NCBI RefSeq assembly: GCF_018399035.1
Contig: NZ_CP073760.1
Coordinates: forward strand, 3,104,001 to 3,168,000
Source of the DNA: Thiocapsa sp.
GTDB lineage: Bacteria; Pseudomonadota; Gammaproteobacteria; Chromatiales; Chromatiaceae
Length of the DNA stretch: 64,000 nucleotides
Direction: 5' to 3'
The stretch's first letter is position 1. Each line of letters opens with the position of its first letter. Positions 9,235 to 19,459 of the stretch are shown here, one piece after another. Both the position numbers and the translations under genes were made by a program. Under the pieces are notes generated by a model. That model had not been told where the DNA came from and searched no databases. It saw only the letters and a program-made list of their open reading frames with translations.

Positions 9235-10618
9235 ACTGTTCTCGATACTTACGCACGATGTGCAGCGCGATCACGTTGAGTGCCAAGGTCACCACGAAGA
9301 GGGTCAGACCCAGGGCAAAGGCCGCCATGGTCTTGGCGCTGTCGAACTCCTGGTCGCCGGTGAGCAGGGTCACGATCTGAACGGTCACCGTGGTGACGCT
9401 GTCGAGCGGATTCGCGGTTAGATTGGCGGCGAGCCCCGCCGCCATCACCACGATCATGGTCTCGCCGATGGCGCGGGAGACGGCCAAAAGGACGCCGCCG
9501 ACGATGCCGGGCAAGGCCGCCGGGATGACCACCCGGCGAATCGTCTCCGACTGGGTCGCGCCGAGCGCGTAGGAGCCGTCCCGCATCGCCTGAGGGACCG
9601 CATTGATCACGTCCTCGGACAAGGACGAGACAAAGGGGATAATCATGACCCCCATGACCAGACCGGCAGCCAGCGCACTCTCGGAGGCGACGTTCAGCCC
9701 CATGGACATACCGAGCTCACGGATAAAGGGTGCAACGGTCAAGGCGGCGAAGAAACCGTAAACCACGGTCGGCACCCCGGCCAAGACCTCGAGCGTCGGC
9801 TTGGCCCAAGAGCGAACGCGACGCGGCGCGTATTCCGAGAGATAGATTGCCGACATCAGGCCGATCGGGACCGCCACCAGCATGGCGATGGTCGACACCA
9901 TCAGGGTTCCGGTGAAGAGGGGCACCGCCCCGAAGGCCCCCGTGGCACCGACTTGGTCGGCCCTCAGGGCCGTCTGCGGGCTCCAGAGGGTACCGAAGAA
10001 GAAGTCGAGCGGAGAGATCTCCTGGAAGAACCGAAAGGACTCGAACAAGACCGAGAGCACGATCCCCAGGGTCGTCAAGATGGCGATCGAGGAGAAGACC
10101 ACCAGGATGACCAAGAAGATGGACTCGACGCGGTTGCGTGCGCGCATCTGCGGCTTGGTCTTGGCCCAGGCGAACGCCATCCCGCCCACGGCAAGCGCCA
10201 ACACGCCGAGCCACATCGCCCAGACCGCAATCTGATTGAAGAGTACGAACCGATCTGCGGCGGCCTGCATCTCCGGGGTCGCGACACGCGAGACGATCGC
10301 GCCCGAGGCCAGGTTCTTGATGTCGTTCACCAAGAGCCCGACGGCTCCGGGCGATAGCCCCTCGAGCATCGACCCCGGCAGCTCGGCCTTGACCAAAGCG
10401 ACCAGGATCTCGTCCTGGAAGACCGTCCAGAGCCCCATCAGCAGGATCGCCGGGATTCCGGCCCAAAGTGCCGCATAGAGCCCGTAATAGGTCGGGAGTG
10501 AATGGAGCGTGCTGATCCGACCTGCGCCGCCGGCAGTGGAAATAGCACGCTTGCGCCCGACGTAATAGGCCAGGGACATCAGGCCGAGCACGATGATCAA
10601 AAGGGTCGATGAGTGCAT
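9227..10618 (-). CDS. pstC: Phosphate ABC transporter permease PstC
   Basis: 463 residues, longer than E. coli PstC (319) owing to an N-terminal extension with extra membrane helices (residues 1-160). The C-terminal half is the binding-protein-dependent permease domain, with the cytoplasmic loop MRDGSYALGATQSETIRR that docks on PstB. It forms the membrane channel with PstA. The gene follows pstS after a 95-base gap that contains a strong hairpin. Confidence 0.93.
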   Translation of the reverse strand: MHSSTLLIIVLGLMSLAYYVGRKRAISTAGGAGRISTLHSLPTYYGLYAALWAGIPAILLMGLWTVFQDEILVALVKAELPGSMLEGLSPGAVGLLVNDIKNLASGAIVSRVATPEMQAAADRFVLFNQIAVWAMWLGVLALAVGGMAFAWAKTKPQMRARNRVESIFLVILVVFSSIAILTTLGIVLSVLFESFRFFQEISPLDFFFGTLWSPQTALRADQVGATGAFGAVPLFTGTLMVSTIAMLVAVPIGLMSAIYLSEYAPRRVRSWAKPTLEVLAGVPTVVYGFFAALTVAPFIRELGMSMGLNVASESALAAGLVMGVMIIPFVSSLSEDVINAVPQAMRDGSYALGATQSETIRRVVIPAALPGIVGGVLLAVSRAIGETMIVVMAAGLAANLTANPLDSVTTVTVQIVTLLTGDQEFDSAKTMAAFALGLTLFVVTLALNVIALHIVRKYREQYE

Positions 10619-10646
10619 AAGCAGGACTGCGCAAGGTCGGAAAACA

Positions 10647-10673
10647 GGTCAGCGGCCCGGAGGGCCGCTGACC
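10647..10673 (-). promoter_or_regulatory. Hairpin between pstS and pstC
   Basis: A perfect 11-bp stem (GGTCAGCGGCC and its complement) with a 5-base loop, without a T-run. It lies 40 bases after the pstS stop. In pst operons an intergenic hairpin here commonly stabilises the pstS part of the message, so that far more binding protein than permease is made. Confidence 0.6.
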
Positions 10674-10713
10674 GGTCGGGTATGTCGGACCCGAGCAACG
10701 GGTCCTCCCGGTC

Positions 10714-11757
10714 CTACTTGGCCGGAGCGGCCATCGGCTTGAGCGCCTGGGCCTGCTTGGCCACGCTGGCGCGCATGTCGTCAGGCAGCGCAATCAGACC
10801 CTTGTCGGCCAGATAGCCGTCGGGACCCCACGCCTTGTCGTTGGTGAATTCGGCCACGTATTCCTGGATGCCCGGAATGGTGCCGACATGGGCGTTTTTG
10901 ACGTAGAAGTAGATCGAGCGCGAGACCGGATAGGAGCCATCGCCGATGGTCTCGAAGGTCGGATCCACACCGCTGATCTTGGCGCCTTGCAGCGTGTCGG
11001 TGTTCTGATCAAGGAAACTGAAGCCGAAGATCCCGACCGCATTCGGGTTGGCGATCAGCTTCTGGACGATCAGGTTGTCGTTCTCCCCGGCCTCGATGAA
11101 GGCGCCGTCTTCACGGATGCCGTGACAGACTGCCTTGTGCATATCCTTGTCCGAATCCTTGAGCGCCTTCACCGAATCGAAGCTGTCGCAGCCGCCTTCC
11201 ATCGCCAACTCCACGAAGGCATCGCGGGTGCCGGAGGTGGGCGGCGGACCCAGGACCTCGATCGCGACGTCGGGCAGATCCTTATTGATGTCGGTCCACT
11301 TCTTGTAGGGGTTCGCGACCAGCTCGCCAGCCTCGTTCGGGACGTCTTTGGCCAGGGCCAGCCAGATCTCGCCGAGGGTCAGATCGAGGGCGGCACCGGT
11401 CTTCGCGTTCGCGATCGCGATGCCGTCGTAGCCGATCTTCACCTCGGTGATCTCGGTCACACCGTTGGCCTGACACTGATCCCACTCGGACTTCTTGATC
11501 GCACGCGAGGCGTTACTGATGTCGGACTGGTTGACACCGACGCCCGAGCAGAAGAGCTTGAAGCCGCCGCCCGTGCCCAAGGACTCGACCTTGGGCGTGG
11601 CAAAGGACGACTCGCGCCCGAAGGTCTCGGCAACCGCGGTGGAGAAGGGGAAGACGGTAGAGGAGCCGGCAATCCAGATGGAATCGCGGGCCATGGCCTG
11701 AGTCGACAGCGAGGCCGCTGCGAGCGTGACCGCTGCGGCGATGATCGTTTTGTTCAT
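10714..11757 (-). CDS. pstS: Periplasmic phosphate-binding protein PstS
   Basis: 347 residues with a signal peptide ending AMA at residue 23. Phosphate-pocket motifs are AGSSTVFPF, GTGGGFK, ISNASRAI, GYDGIAI and SGTRDAF. It binds phosphate in the periplasm and delivers it to PstCA. GGAGGTC precedes the ATG and a Pho-box-like site lies about 65 bases upstream. First gene of the pst operon. Confidence 0.96.
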   Translation of the reverse strand: MNKTIIAAAVTLAAASLSTQAMARDSIWIAGSSTVFPFSTAVAETFGRESSFATPKVESLGTGGGFKLFCSGVGVNQSDISNASRAIKKSEWDQCQANGVTEITEVKIGYDGIAIANAKTGAALDLTLGEIWLALAKDVPNEAGELVANPYKKWTDINKDLPDVAIEVLGPPPTSGTRDAFVELAMEGGCDSFDSVKALKDSDKDMHKAVCHGIREDGAFIEAGENDNLIVQKLIANPNAVGIFGFSFLDQNTDTLQGAKISGVDPTFETIGDGSYPVSRSIYFYVKNAHVGTIPGIQEYVAEFTNDKAWGPDGYLADKGLIALPDDMRASVAKQAQALKPMAAPAK

Positions 11758-11820
11758 GATGAGACCTCCGAAAGGGCGTTGATAAGCGAGCCCAAATTGT
11801 GACCTTGCATCATGCCGATT

Positions 11821-11840
11821 GTATGAAGTTTATGTGACAA
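11821..11840 (-). promoter_or_regulatory. Candidate Pho box upstream of pstS
   Basis: On the minus strand the sequence reads TTGTCACATAAACTTCATAC, close to the PhoB consensus of two TGTCA-type half sites separated by a 4-base A/T spacer (here ATAA). It is 64 bases upstream of the pstS start, in the expected position for phosphate-starvation control. Confidence 0.6.
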
Positions 11841-11858
11841 TACGATGACGGCGCGCGA

Positions 11859-12257
11859 TCAATTCTTCTTCGGTTCGTCCAGCGATCGGACCAAACGCAT
11901 GGCGGCGTTGAAGAAATCGTCGTTCGGATGACGCTGGCAGTTGGCCCGAATACGGATCATGGCGGCGTCGAGCTCGGCGCCTTGCAGCACATCGCGCCCG
12001 GTGGCGAGATTCAACCCGGTGACGAGGCCCGACAACCACTCCCGGTAGCGGCGATAGCCCTCCCCGGCGATCGCCTGCGCGGTCGGGTCGACCGGTGCGA
12101 TGGCCAGAAAATCGGAGCATGGCTTCACGCCTGCGCCCCAGAGCACGGGCGCCCCCGCGGCGAAGGCGCTCCCGAGCGGCCCGACGGTCAGTGCAGCGCC
12201 GACGAGTAGCGAAAACATCGGTCCGCGAAGCGACCGCCGGCTCGTGAGATCAGTCAT
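11859..12257 (-). CDS. Small exported protein upstream of pstS, function unknown
   Basis: 132 residues with a signal peptide ending AFA near residue 34. The mature part holds two Cys (KPCSDF and RANCQRHP) around a helical segment YREWLSGLVTGLN. This pattern of a Cys, a W..G..TG.N core and a C..NP-type end is seen in many small periplasmic proteins (Rap1a/HdeA-like), but I cannot give a role. It lies 100 bases upstream of pstS in the same direction, with the Pho box between them, so it is probably a separate unit. Confidence 0.65.
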   Translation of the reverse strand: MTDLTSRRSLRGPMFSLLVGAALTVGPLGSAFAAGAPVLWGAGVKPCSDFLAIAPVDPTAQAIAGEGYRRYREWLSGLVTGLNLATGRDVLQGAELDAAMIRIRANCQRHPNDDFFNAAMRLVRSLDEPKKN

Positions 12258-12341
12258 GTCATGAATCCTTCATTGGATGGGCTTAGTGAACGACTGCGGG
12301 TATGATTCGCCGATTTGCCGGCAGCCCGCAAGCCCATCGTC

Positions 12342-13568
12342 ATGCGCATCCTGATGATCTCCGACGTCTACTTCCCTCGCATCACGGGCGTATCGACGTC
12401 GATTCAGACGTTTGCGCGGGAGTTCGTCGAGCAAGGACATGAGGTCACCCTGATCGCGCCGGACTACTCGGCGGCCGGTGGCGAGTCCGCGCCCGAGCCA
12501 TTCGAGATCCTGCGCATCCCCTCGCGCTATCTGGTGATCGATCCCGAAGATCGCATGCTGCGTCCTCGCGAGATCCGTCGCCACGATCGCATGCTGGCAA
12601 GCCGCGGATACGATCTGGTCCACATCCAGACGCCGTTCTTCGCGCACTATCTGGGCCTCGGCATCGCCAAGCGCCTGGATGTCCCGGTGGTGGAGAGCTA
12701 CCACACCTTCTTCGAGCAGTATCTCCATCACTATGTCCCGTTCGTCCCGACCGCCTGGATGCAACGGCTCGCACGCGACTTCTCGACGGCCCAGTGCAAC
12801 GATGTCGATGCGCTGGCGGTGCCCTCGCACGCCATGCTCGAGGTCCTGAAGGGCTACGGGGTCAAGACGCCCGCGACGGTCATCCCGACCGGGATCGAGC
12901 TCGTCCAGTTCAGCCAAGGCGACGGCGCTCGCTTCCGAAACGCTCGGGGCATCCCGCCCGGGCGGCCCGTTTTGGTCCATGTCAGCCGCCTCGCCTTCGA
13001 GAAGAACATCGACTTCGTCCTGCGGGTGCTCGTGCGCGTCAAGAGGCGCGTCCCGGATGTCCTTCTGGTGATCGCCGGCGAGGGTCCGGCGCACCGTCGA
13101 CTTCAGGCCCTGGCGAACCATCTCGGGCTCGCCGACAACACCTTGTTCACGGGTTATTTGGAGCGCGACGGCTCACTGGAAGACTGCTACTGCGCAGGGG
13201 ACGCCTTCGTCTTCGCCTCGAAGACGGAAACCCAAGGGCTCGTGCTCCTGGAGGCGATGGCGCTGGGCGTGCCGGTGGTCTCGACGGCCGTGATGGGCAC
13301 CAAGGAAGTTCTTGCGGGCGGCGGCGGATCGCTGATCGCGGAGGACGACGAGGCCGACTTCGCCGACAAGACGGTGCGGCTCCTCACGGATCCTGCGCTG
13401 CGTGCGCGACTCGCCGTCGCGGCGGTCGAGCACGCCCGGTCGTGGTCGGCGCCCGTCCTCGCGGAGCGGATGCTGCAGTTCTACAGGCAGGTGATCGAGC
13501 AGCCGGGGCGCGATCGGACGACGGATCCGGCGGTCGATCCAAACCCGAAGACAGAGGACGTCGGCTAA
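12342..13568 (+). CDS. Glycosyltransferase family 4
   Basis: 408 residues from MRILMISDVYFPRITGVST. The N-terminal glycine loop (RITGVSTSI), the HTPF/YHTFFEQY segment and the C-terminal ETQGLVLLEAMALGVPVV nucleotide-sugar motif define a GT4 (GT-B fold) enzyme. The EX7E-type motif and the YHT.F..Y block are like glycolipid glycosyltransferases (diacylglycerol glucosyl- or sulfoquinovosyl-transferase types), so a membrane-lipid role is likely but not proven. The stop codon TAA at 13566-13568 is the end of a palindromic element. An in-frame ATG at 12315 is possible but less likely, as the fold begins at MRIL. Confidence 0.9.
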   Translation: MRILMISDVYFPRITGVSTSIQTFAREFVEQGHEVTLIAPDYSAAGGESAPEPFEILRIPSRYLVIDPEDRMLRPREIRRHDRMLASRGYDLVHIQTPFFAHYLGLGIAKRLDVPVVESYHTFFEQYLHHYVPFVPTAWMQRLARDFSTAQCNDVDALAVPSHAMLEVLKGYGVKTPATVIPTGIELVQFSQGDGARFRNARGIPPGRPVLVHVSRLAFEKNIDFVLRVLVRVKRRVPDVLLVIAGEGPAHRRLQALANHLGLADNTLFTGYLERDGSLEDCYCAGDAFVFASKTETQGLVLLEAMALGVPVVSTAVMGTKEVLAGGGGSLIAEDDEADFADKTVRLLTDPALRARLAVAAVEHARSWSAPVLAERMLQFYRQVIEQPGRDRTTDPAVDPNPKTEDVG

Positions 13569-13650
13569 ACCGCGCCCGGCGCAATATGAAATGTTGTTGG
13601 ATGGGATCGGCCCCGGCAGACTTGACGATCGCTGGAACCGGCGCGGTTTA
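13566..13650. repeat. Palindromic element copy 3
   Basis: 85 bp with a perfect 11-bp inverted repeat TAAACCGCGCC. Its first three bases are the stop codon of the glycosyltransferase gene. The interior segment GGATGGGATCGGCCCCGGC is shared with copy 6 at 28008-28092. Confidence 0.85.
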
Positions 13651-13673
13651 GGATGCTAAAAAATACATCATTT

Positions 13674-13757
13674 TAAACCGCGTCCCTGCTTAGGGCCGTG
13701 GATGCACCAAACGTCGAGCTCACTCAAAAGTCAGCATTTCGCTCTGGATGCGGTTTA
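13674..13757. repeat. Palindromic element copy 4
   Basis: 84 bp, 23 bases after copy 3. The right arm reads GGATGCGGTTTA, so one position pairs as G-T. The right end matches the left end of copy 11 in reverse, showing that copies occur in both orientations. It lies just downstream of dcd. Confidence 0.8.
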
Positions 13758-13764
13758 GCGGACG

Positions 13765-14331
13765 TCAAGACTTGGGCAGGGTCACTCCGCGTTGGCCCTG
13801 ATATTTACCGCCGCGGTCCTTGTACGAAGTCTCGCAGACCTCGTCGGACTCGAAGAAGAGGATCTGCGCCACGCCCTCGTTCGCGTAGATCTTCGCCGGC
13901 AGAGGCGTGGTGTTGGAGAACTCGAGAGTCACATGACCCTCCCACTCGGGCTCCAACGGGGTGACGTTGACGATGATGCCGCAGCGCGCGTACGTGCTTT
14001 TTCCGAGGCAAATCGTGAGGACGTTGCGCGGAATCCGGAGATATTCGACGGTCCGGGCCAAGGCAAACGAGTTCGGAGGGATGATGCAGACGTCGGACTT
14101 GAGATCGACAAAGCCGTTGGAGTCGAAGTTCTTGGGATCGACGATGGCCGAGTTGATGTTGGTGAAGATCTTGAACTCGTCGGCACACCGCACGTCGTAG
14201 CCGTAGCTGGAAGTCCCGTAGGAGATGACCCGCCCCTGCTCGCCCTCGCGGACCTGAACCGGCTCGAACGGATCGATCATGCCGCCTTCTTCGGCCATAC
14301 GGCGGATCCAACGGTCGGACTTGATGGCCAT
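13765..14331 (-). CDS. dcd: dCTP deaminase
   Basis: 188 residues, the usual length. It converts dCTP to dUTP, the main source of dUMP for thymidylate in enterobacteria-type metabolism. Typical segments are [12 protein letters not shown] near the N-terminus, the active-site region [14 protein letters not shown], and [17 protein letters not shown] with the catalytic Glu. The C-terminal lid ends [10 protein letters not shown]. It neighbours apbC and metG, as in other gammaproteobacteria. Confidence 0.96.
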   Translation of the reverse strand: MAIKSDRWIRRMAEEGGMIDPFEPVQVREGEQGRVISYGTSSYGYDVRCADEFKIFTNINSAIVDPKNFDSNGFVDLKSDVCIIPPNSFALARTVEYLRIPRNVLTICLGKSTYARCGIIVNVTPLEPEWEGHVTLEFSNTTPLPAKIYANEGVAQILFFESDEVCETSYKDRGGKYQGQRGVTLPKS

Positions 14332-14499
14332 CTTGGGAATCTCGGTGTGCGCGGACAGCAGGGAAGGCTACACCGCGAAACCGAGCACAACAAGCCGGAC
14401 CAGCAAGACCGCCTGCCTAAACAATCAAGGGTGGCAGGGGAACGCGGAACGCCCGCGTCCCACCAAAGCAGCTCCCGTCAATCAAGTGGTGAAAAATCC

Positions 14500-14583
14500 T
14501 AAACTGCGCCCGGCACGAGACTCAAGGAAGTCTACGAGGCCGAAACAACCTCGGCCCTCGCATCCCCCAAAAGGCGCAGTTTA
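14500..14583. repeat. Palindromic element copy 5
   Basis: 84 bp with perfect 11-bp arms TAAACTGCGCC and GGCGCAGTTTA. Both arms differ from the usual form at the same pair, so the stem is kept. The TAA at 14583-14581 on the minus strand is the stop of apbC. Confidence 0.85.
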
Positions 14584-15672
14584 GTTATTCTGTATCACGA
14601 TCCGCGGGAATTTCGAAGCATAATCCTTGGCTTGCAACGACAGCTTCGCAGCGGTCTTGCGGGCGATCTCGCGATAGATCTCGGCAACGCGCGAATCCGG
14701 CTGGGCGACCACGGTCGGTTTGCCGTTGTCGGTCTCCTCGCGGATGTGGCCGTTCAGCGGAAGCGAGCCGAGGAGATCGATCCCGTACTGCTCGGACATC
14801 TTCTGCCCGCCGCCCTCGCCGAAGATGTGCTCTTCGTGACCGCAGGCCGAGCAAATGTGGGTGCTCATGTTCTCGACGATGCCGAGCACCGGGACCTCGA
14901 CCTTTTGAAACATCTTCAGACCTTTGCGCGCGTCGAGCAAGGCGATGTCCTGAGGGGTGGTGACGATCACGGCGCCCGAGACCGGCACCTTTTGCGCGAG
15001 GGTCAACTGGGTATCGCCCGTGCCCGGCGGCAGGTCGATGACCAAATAGTCGAGATCCGACCAGTTGGTGTCGTTGAGGAGCTGCTCGAGGGCCTGAGTC
15101 ACCATCGGCCCACGCCAGATCATCGGCGTCTCTTCGTCGATCAGGAAGCCGATCGACATGGCCTGGAGATCATAGCTGGTCATCGGCTCCAGGCTGGTGC
15201 CGTCCTTGGAATCGGGCTTGCCCGAGATCCCGAGCATGCGCGGCTGGGACGGGCCGTAGATATCGGCGTCCAGGATGCCGACACTTGCGCCCTCGGCCGA
15301 CAGGGCCAGCGCAAGATTCACCGCCGTCGTGGACTTGCCGACACCGCCCTTACCCGAGGCCACGGCGATGATGTTCTTGATGTTGTCGATCGGCTTGAGC
15401 GACTTTTGAACCGAGTGGGACTTGATCTCCCAGGTCACCTCGACCTGCACCATCTCTACGCCGTCGACCTTCAGAACCGCCTCTTCGAGCGTCTTTGCAA
15501 TGCCTGCGCAGATGGTCTTTGCCGGGAACCCCAAGACGACCTTGATGCGGACCTGAGCACCCTCGATCTCGATACCCTTGATCGAATGCGCCGCCACCAG
15601 ATCGCGCCCGAGATGGGGTTCCTTGTAGCCCTTGATGGCGGCTTCAACGGCTTCTTTCGTGGGTTCGGACAT
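14581..15672 (-). CDS. apbC: Iron-sulfur cluster carrier ApbC (Mrp/NBP35 family)
   Basis: 363 residues. An N-terminal DUF59/MIP18-like domain (residues 1-90) precedes a P-loop ATPase with the deviant Walker A GKGGVGKST (near residue 108), Walker B-like VIDLPPGTGDTQL, and a CSAC motif near residue 280 that ligates the transferred Fe-S cluster. It delivers clusters to apo-proteins in the cytoplasm. The ATG at 15672 has GGAG six bases upstream; the longer open frame to 15726 is not needed. Divergent from metG, as in E. coli. Confidence 0.95.
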   Translation of the reverse strand: MSEPTKEAVEAAIKGYKEPHLGRDLVAAHSIKGIEIEGAQVRIKVVLGFPAKTICAGIAKTLEEAVLKVDGVEMVQVEVTWEIKSHSVQKSLKPIDNIKNIIAVASGKGGVGKSTTAVNLALALSAEGASVGILDADIYGPSQPRMLGISGKPDSKDGTSLEPMTSYDLQAMSIGFLIDEETPMIWRGPMVTQALEQLLNDTNWSDLDYLVIDLPPGTGDTQLTLAQKVPVSGAVIVTTPQDIALLDARKGLKMFQKVEVPVLGIVENMSTHICSACGHEEHIFGEGGGQKMSEQYGIDLLGSLPLNGHIREETDNGKPTVVAQPDSRVAEIYREIARKTAAKLSLQAKDYASKFPRIVIQNN

Positions 15673-15917
15673 GAGGTACTCCAGGATAGATGGATGCGCC
15701 CGGCGCTGCCGGTGCACGTAGAACAAATGCTTTTCTGTGGGCCGGCATGATGCGCCCGAGGTCGGAAAAGTTCCCGCAGACTTTGGGTGTGGACATGCCT
15801 TAAATCAAGTCCGGACGTGAAAGCCCCGGGGCGGGGCCGCGCTGTCCGGACCGGGACGGGCCGTGAGATACTGGGGCATCGTTCGAGACCCTGAAGCCGA
15901 TGCACTTGAGCCCATCC

Positions 15918-17999
15918 ATGAGTCAAACCCGCGACATCCCGGGCGGCAGCCCCCGAGAGATTCTGGTCACCAGCGCATTGCCCTATGCCAACGGGCCGAT
16001 CCACATCGGCCATCTGGTCGAATATATCCAGACCGACATCTGGGTGCGTTTCCAGAAGATGCGCGGGCACGCCTGCTGGTACGTGTGCGCGGACGACGCT
16101 CACGGCACGCCCATCATGTTGCGCGCTCGCCAGGACGGCATCACGCCCGAGGCGCTGATCGCGCGGGTCGCCGAGGAGCACAGGTCCGATTTCGCAGCCT
16201 TCCGGGTGGGTTTCGACAACTATCACTCGACGCACTCGGATGAGAACCGCCACTTCGCCAACCTCATCTACGAACGCAACCGCGACAAGGGCCATATCAG
16301 CAAGCGCACCATCACCCAGGCCTACGACCCGGTCGAGCAGATGTTCCTTCCCGATCGCTTCATCAAGGGCGAGTGTCCCAAGTGCGGTGCGCCGGACCAG
16401 TACGGCGACAACTGCGAGGCGTGCGGGGCGAGTTATTCGCCGAACGAGCTGAAGAACCCGCGCTCGGCAGTCTCGGGCGCCGTGCCCGAGCAGCGCGAAT
16501 CCGACCACTATTTCTTTCGCCTCGGCGACTTCGAGCCGATGCTGCGCGACTGGACCCGCGGCGGCGGCCTGCAGTCCCAGGTCGCGAACAAGCTCGACGA
16601 GTGGTTCGATGCCGGCCTGCAGGAATGGGACATCTCGCGCGACGCGCCCTACTTCGGCTTCGAGATCCCGGACCATCCGGGCAAGTTCTTCTACGTCTGG
16701 CTCGACGCCCCGATCGGTTACATGGCGAGCTTCCAACATCTTTGCGACAGCCCCCGCGGACGCGACGCCGGACTGGCTTTCGATCGGTTCTGGGCCAAGG
16801 ACTCCGCCGCCGAGCTGTATCACTTCATCGGCAAGGACATCATCTACTTCCATGCCCTGTTCTGGCCGGCGATGCTCCACGGCGCGGACTTCCGCACGCC
16901 GTCCGCAGTCTTCGCACATGGGTTCTTGACGGTCGACGGGCAGAAGATGTCCAAGTCGCGCGGGACCTTCATCAAGGCCCGCACCTATCTGGATCATCTC
17001 AACCCCGAATATCTGCGCTACTACTTCGCGGCCAAGCTGGGGCCGGGCGTCGACGACATCGATCTGAGTCTCCAGGACTTCACCGCCCGCGTAAACTCGG
17101 ATCTGGTCGGCAAGGTCGTGAACATCGCCAGCCGCAGCGCGGGGTTCATCGCCAAACGTTTCGCGGGCAGACTCTCGCCGAGCCTGGCCGATCCGCAGCT
17201 CCATGCCGACTTCGTGCAGGCCGGCGAATCCATCGCCGTCGCCTATGAGCGACGCGAGCTCAGCCGCGCCGTGCGCGAGATCATGGCCCTGGCCGACCGC
17301 GCCAACCAATACATCGACGAGCAGGCGCCTTGGGTGATCGCGAAAGACCCGTCCAGAGAGGCCGACCTTCACGCGGTCTGCTCCATGGGCATCAACCTCT
17401 TCCGCATCCTGATCGGCTACCTGCGCCCGATCCTGCCGGGCACCGCCGCCGATTCGGAAGCCTTCATGCGGATCGAGCCGCTCACCTGGACCGCGATCTC
17501 GGAGCCCCTCTTGGGCCACGAGATCGCGCCCTTCAAACCCTTGATGACCCGCGTCGAGCCGGCCCACATCGAGGCCATGCTGGAGGCGTCCAAAGAAGAT
17601 CTGAGCACGACGGCACCGCCGCCCGCAGCTGCGGATGAGGCTAGCAAGCACCTGAGCGGACAGCCGATCGCCGAGACGATCGACATCGAGACCTTCGGCA
17701 AGCTCGATCTGCGCATCGCCCGCATCCGCTCGGCCGCTCTCGTCGAGGGCGCCGACAAGCTCCTAAGGCTCGAGCTGGATCTCGGCGGCGAGACCCGCAC
17801 CGTCTTCGCCGGCATCCGCTCGGCCTACGCCCCGAGCGACCTGGAAGGCCGATTAACCGTCATGGTCGCCAACCTCGCCCCGCGCAAGATGCGCTTCGGC
17901 GTCTCCGAGGGCATGGTGTTGGCCGCCGGCCCCGGCGGCAAAGACATCTTCATTTTGAGCCCCGACGCGGGAGCCGAGCCCGGAATGCGGGTGAAATAG
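15918..17999 (+). CDS. metG: Methionyl-tRNA synthetase
   Basis: 693 residues. The class I signature is [11 protein letters not shown], the zinc knuckle CPKC...CEAC lies near residues 150-165, and the KMSKS loop is QKMSKSRGT near residue 340. The C-terminal 100 residues form the EMAP-II-like tRNA-binding/dimer domain ([11 protein letters not shown]). It charges tRNA-Met in the cytoplasm. I prefer the ATG at 15918 over 15900 because E. coli MetG begins at the matching point. Divergent from apbC, upstream of rnf. Confidence 0.97.
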   Translation: MSQTRDIPGGSPREILVTSALPYANGPIHIGHLVEYIQTDIWVRFQKMRGHACWYVCADDAHGTPIMLRARQDGITPEALIARVAEEHRSDFAAFRVGFDNYHSTHSDENRHFANLIYERNRDKGHISKRTITQAYDPVEQMFLPDRFIKGECPKCGAPDQYGDNCEACGASYSPNELKNPRSAVSGAVPEQRESDHYFFRLGDFEPMLRDWTRGGGLQSQVANKLDEWFDAGLQEWDISRDAPYFGFEIPDHPGKFFYVWLDAPIGYMASFQHLCDSPRGRDAGLAFDRFWAKDSAAELYHFIGKDIIYFHALFWPAMLHGADFRTPSAVFAHGFLTVDGQKMSKSRGTFIKARTYLDHLNPEYLRYYFAAKLGPGVDDIDLSLQDFTARVNSDLVGKVVNIASRSAGFIAKRFAGRLSPSLADPQLHADFVQAGESIAVAYERRELSRAVREIMALADRANQYIDEQAPWVIAKDPSREADLHAVCSMGINLFRILIGYLRPILPGTAADSEAFMRIEPLTWTAISEPLLGHEIAPFKPLMTRVEPAHIEAMLEASKEDLSTTAPPPAAADEASKHLSGQPIAETIDIETFGKLDLRIARIRSAALVEGADKLLRLELDLGGETRTVFAGIRSAYAPSDLEGRLTVMVANLAPRKMRFGVSEGMVLAAGPGGKDIFILSPDAGAEPGMRVK

Positions 18000-18034
18000 G
18001 CCAGACGTCGGCGGCTGAAGGCTGAACGCCGGCC

Positions 18035-18109
18035 GTAGGTTGTGCTGACGACAGGAAGCACAACTCGCGCTGACGGTTGGTTGTGCCTCGCACGTCTCGG
18101 GACAACCTG
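18035..18109. repeat. GTAGGTTGTGC repeat, copy 1
   Basis: About 75 bases with several inverted GTTGTGC/GCACAAC segments. An equivalent copy in rearranged orientation is at 27907-27980. It lies between metG and rnfA; the remainder of the gap (18110-18278) holds no gene that I can see. Confidence 0.6.
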
Positions 18110-18278
18110 CCGCTGGCATCCGGTAGCCATGATCCCATAACCCTTCAGTCCCGGTGTTGTAGCAAACGGCCCCCGGGGCGTATCCTTCGGCGATTTCGCG
18201 CTTGCAGCATTTCGCGACCCGTGTCGCGCCCCGACAGCTCAGCACGCGCCCATCGCACGCCCCGAAGCCAAAGACAGC

Positions 18279-18860
18279 ATGACTGAATACGCGCTCATCC
18301 TGATCGGCACCGTGTTGGTCAACAACTTCGTGCTGGTGAAGTTTCTCGGACTCTGCCCCTTCATGGGCGTCTCGAAGAAGCTCGAGACCGCCGCGGGCAT
18401 GGGGCTGGCGACGACCTTCGTGATGACGCTCTCCTCCGTGACCTCCTGGCTGGTGAACGAATACATGCTGGTGCCGCTCGGCATCGAGTATCTGCGGATC
18501 ATCGCCTTTATCGTTGTGATCGCCGCCGTGGTGCAGTTCACCGAGACGATCATGCGCAAGACCAGCCCCCTGCTTTATCAGGTGCTGGGGATCTTTTTAC
18601 CGCTCATCACCACCAACTGCGCCGTGCTCGGTGTCGCCTTGCTGAACCTGCAGGCCGAGCGCAGCTTGGTCGAGGCGACGCTGTACGGTTTCGGTGCTGC
18701 GGTCGGCTTCTCGCTCGTGCTCACGCTGTTCGCCGCAGTGCGCGAGCGCGTCGCGGTCGGCGATGTCCCGGAGCCTTTCCAGGGCAGCGCCATCGCCCTG
18801 ATCACCGCGGGCCTGATGTCACTGGCCTTCATGGGTTTCGCCGGGCTCGTGTCGAGCTGA
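18279..18860 (+). CDS. rnfA: Ion-translocating oxidoreductase subunit RnfA
   Basis: 193 residues, six membrane helices. Signature segments [16 protein letters not shown] and [15 protein letters not shown] hold the two Cys (one from each half) that bind the 2Fe-2S cluster shared with RnfE in the membrane core. RnfA is part of the complex that moves electrons between NADH and ferredoxin coupled to Na+ or H+ movement. First gene of rnfABCDGE, 13 bases before rnfB. Confidence 0.97.
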   Translation: MTEYALILIGTVLVNNFVLVKFLGLCPFMGVSKKLETAAGMGLATTFVMTLSSVTSWLVNEYMLVPLGIEYLRIIAFIVVIAAVVQFTETIMRKTSPLLYQVLGIFLPLITTNCAVLGVALLNLQAERSLVEATLYGFGAAVGFSLVLTLFAAVRERVAVGDVPEPFQGSAIALITAGLMSLAFMGFAGLVSS

Positions 18861-18873
18861 GCGGACGATCGCC

Positions 18874-19446
18874 ATGTTGACCGCCATCCTCGCCATGACC
18901 GGACTCTCCGCCGTCCTCGGACTCCTGCTCGGCTATTCGGCCATTCGGTTTCGCGTGGAAGGCAACCCGATCGCCGATCAGATCGATGCGCTCCTGCCGC
19001 AAACCCAATGCGGCCAATGCGGCCATCCCGGATGCCGGCCCTATGCCGAGGCCCTGGCACGCGGCGAGGACGAGATCAACAAGTGCATCCCCGGCGGTGA
19101 GGCCACCCTGCTCGCCTTGGCGGATCTGCTCGGGCGCGAGCCTGCCGCACTCGAGGTCGAGGAGAAGCCGCCTTCGATCGCCGTGATCGACGCCGAGACC
19201 TGCATCGGCTGCACCCTTTGCCTGCAAGCCTGCCCGGTCGACGCCATTGTCGGCGCCGCCAAGCAGCTCCACGGCGTCATCGCCGCCGAGTGCACGGGCT
19301 GCGAGCTCTGTCTGCCGCCGTGCCCGGTCGAGTGCATCCGGATGGTGCCGATCCCCACCGACATCCCCCATTGGCGCTGGCCTTACCCGTCCAGCGAGCC
19401 CGCGTCCCGCACGGCATCGCCGGAGCGAGAGACCGAGGCGGCCTGA
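18874..19446 (+). CDS. rnfB: Rnf complex ferredoxin-like subunit RnfB
   Basis: 190 residues. An N-terminal membrane anchor is followed by the 4Fe-4S domain [14 protein letters not shown] (near residue 45) and two ferredoxin-type clusters [12 protein letters not shown] and [12 protein letters not shown]. RnfB passes electrons between soluble ferredoxin and the membrane subunits. It has a short C-terminal tail and is followed 13 bases later by rnfC. Confidence 0.97.
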   Translation: MLTAILAMTGLSAVLGLLLGYSAIRFRVEGNPIADQIDALLPQTQCGQCGHPGCRPYAEALARGEDEINKCIPGGEATLLALADLLGREPAALEVEEKPPSIAVIDAETCIGCTLCLQACPVDAIVGAAKQLHGVIAAECTGCELCLPPCPVECIRMVPIPTDIPHWRWPYPSSEPASRTASPERETEAA

Positions 19447-19459
19447 CCGGAGCCCTGCC

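Noticed and set aside
13566..13757. Element copies 3 and 4 considered as a CRISPR array
   Set aside because: The units are palindromes with different interiors and the copies are dispersed; no constant repeat-spacer pattern and no cas genes.
15471..17651. 726-codon open frame antisense to metG
   Set aside because: It is the mirror of a high-GC coding gene; it has no domain, and metG is certain on the other strand.
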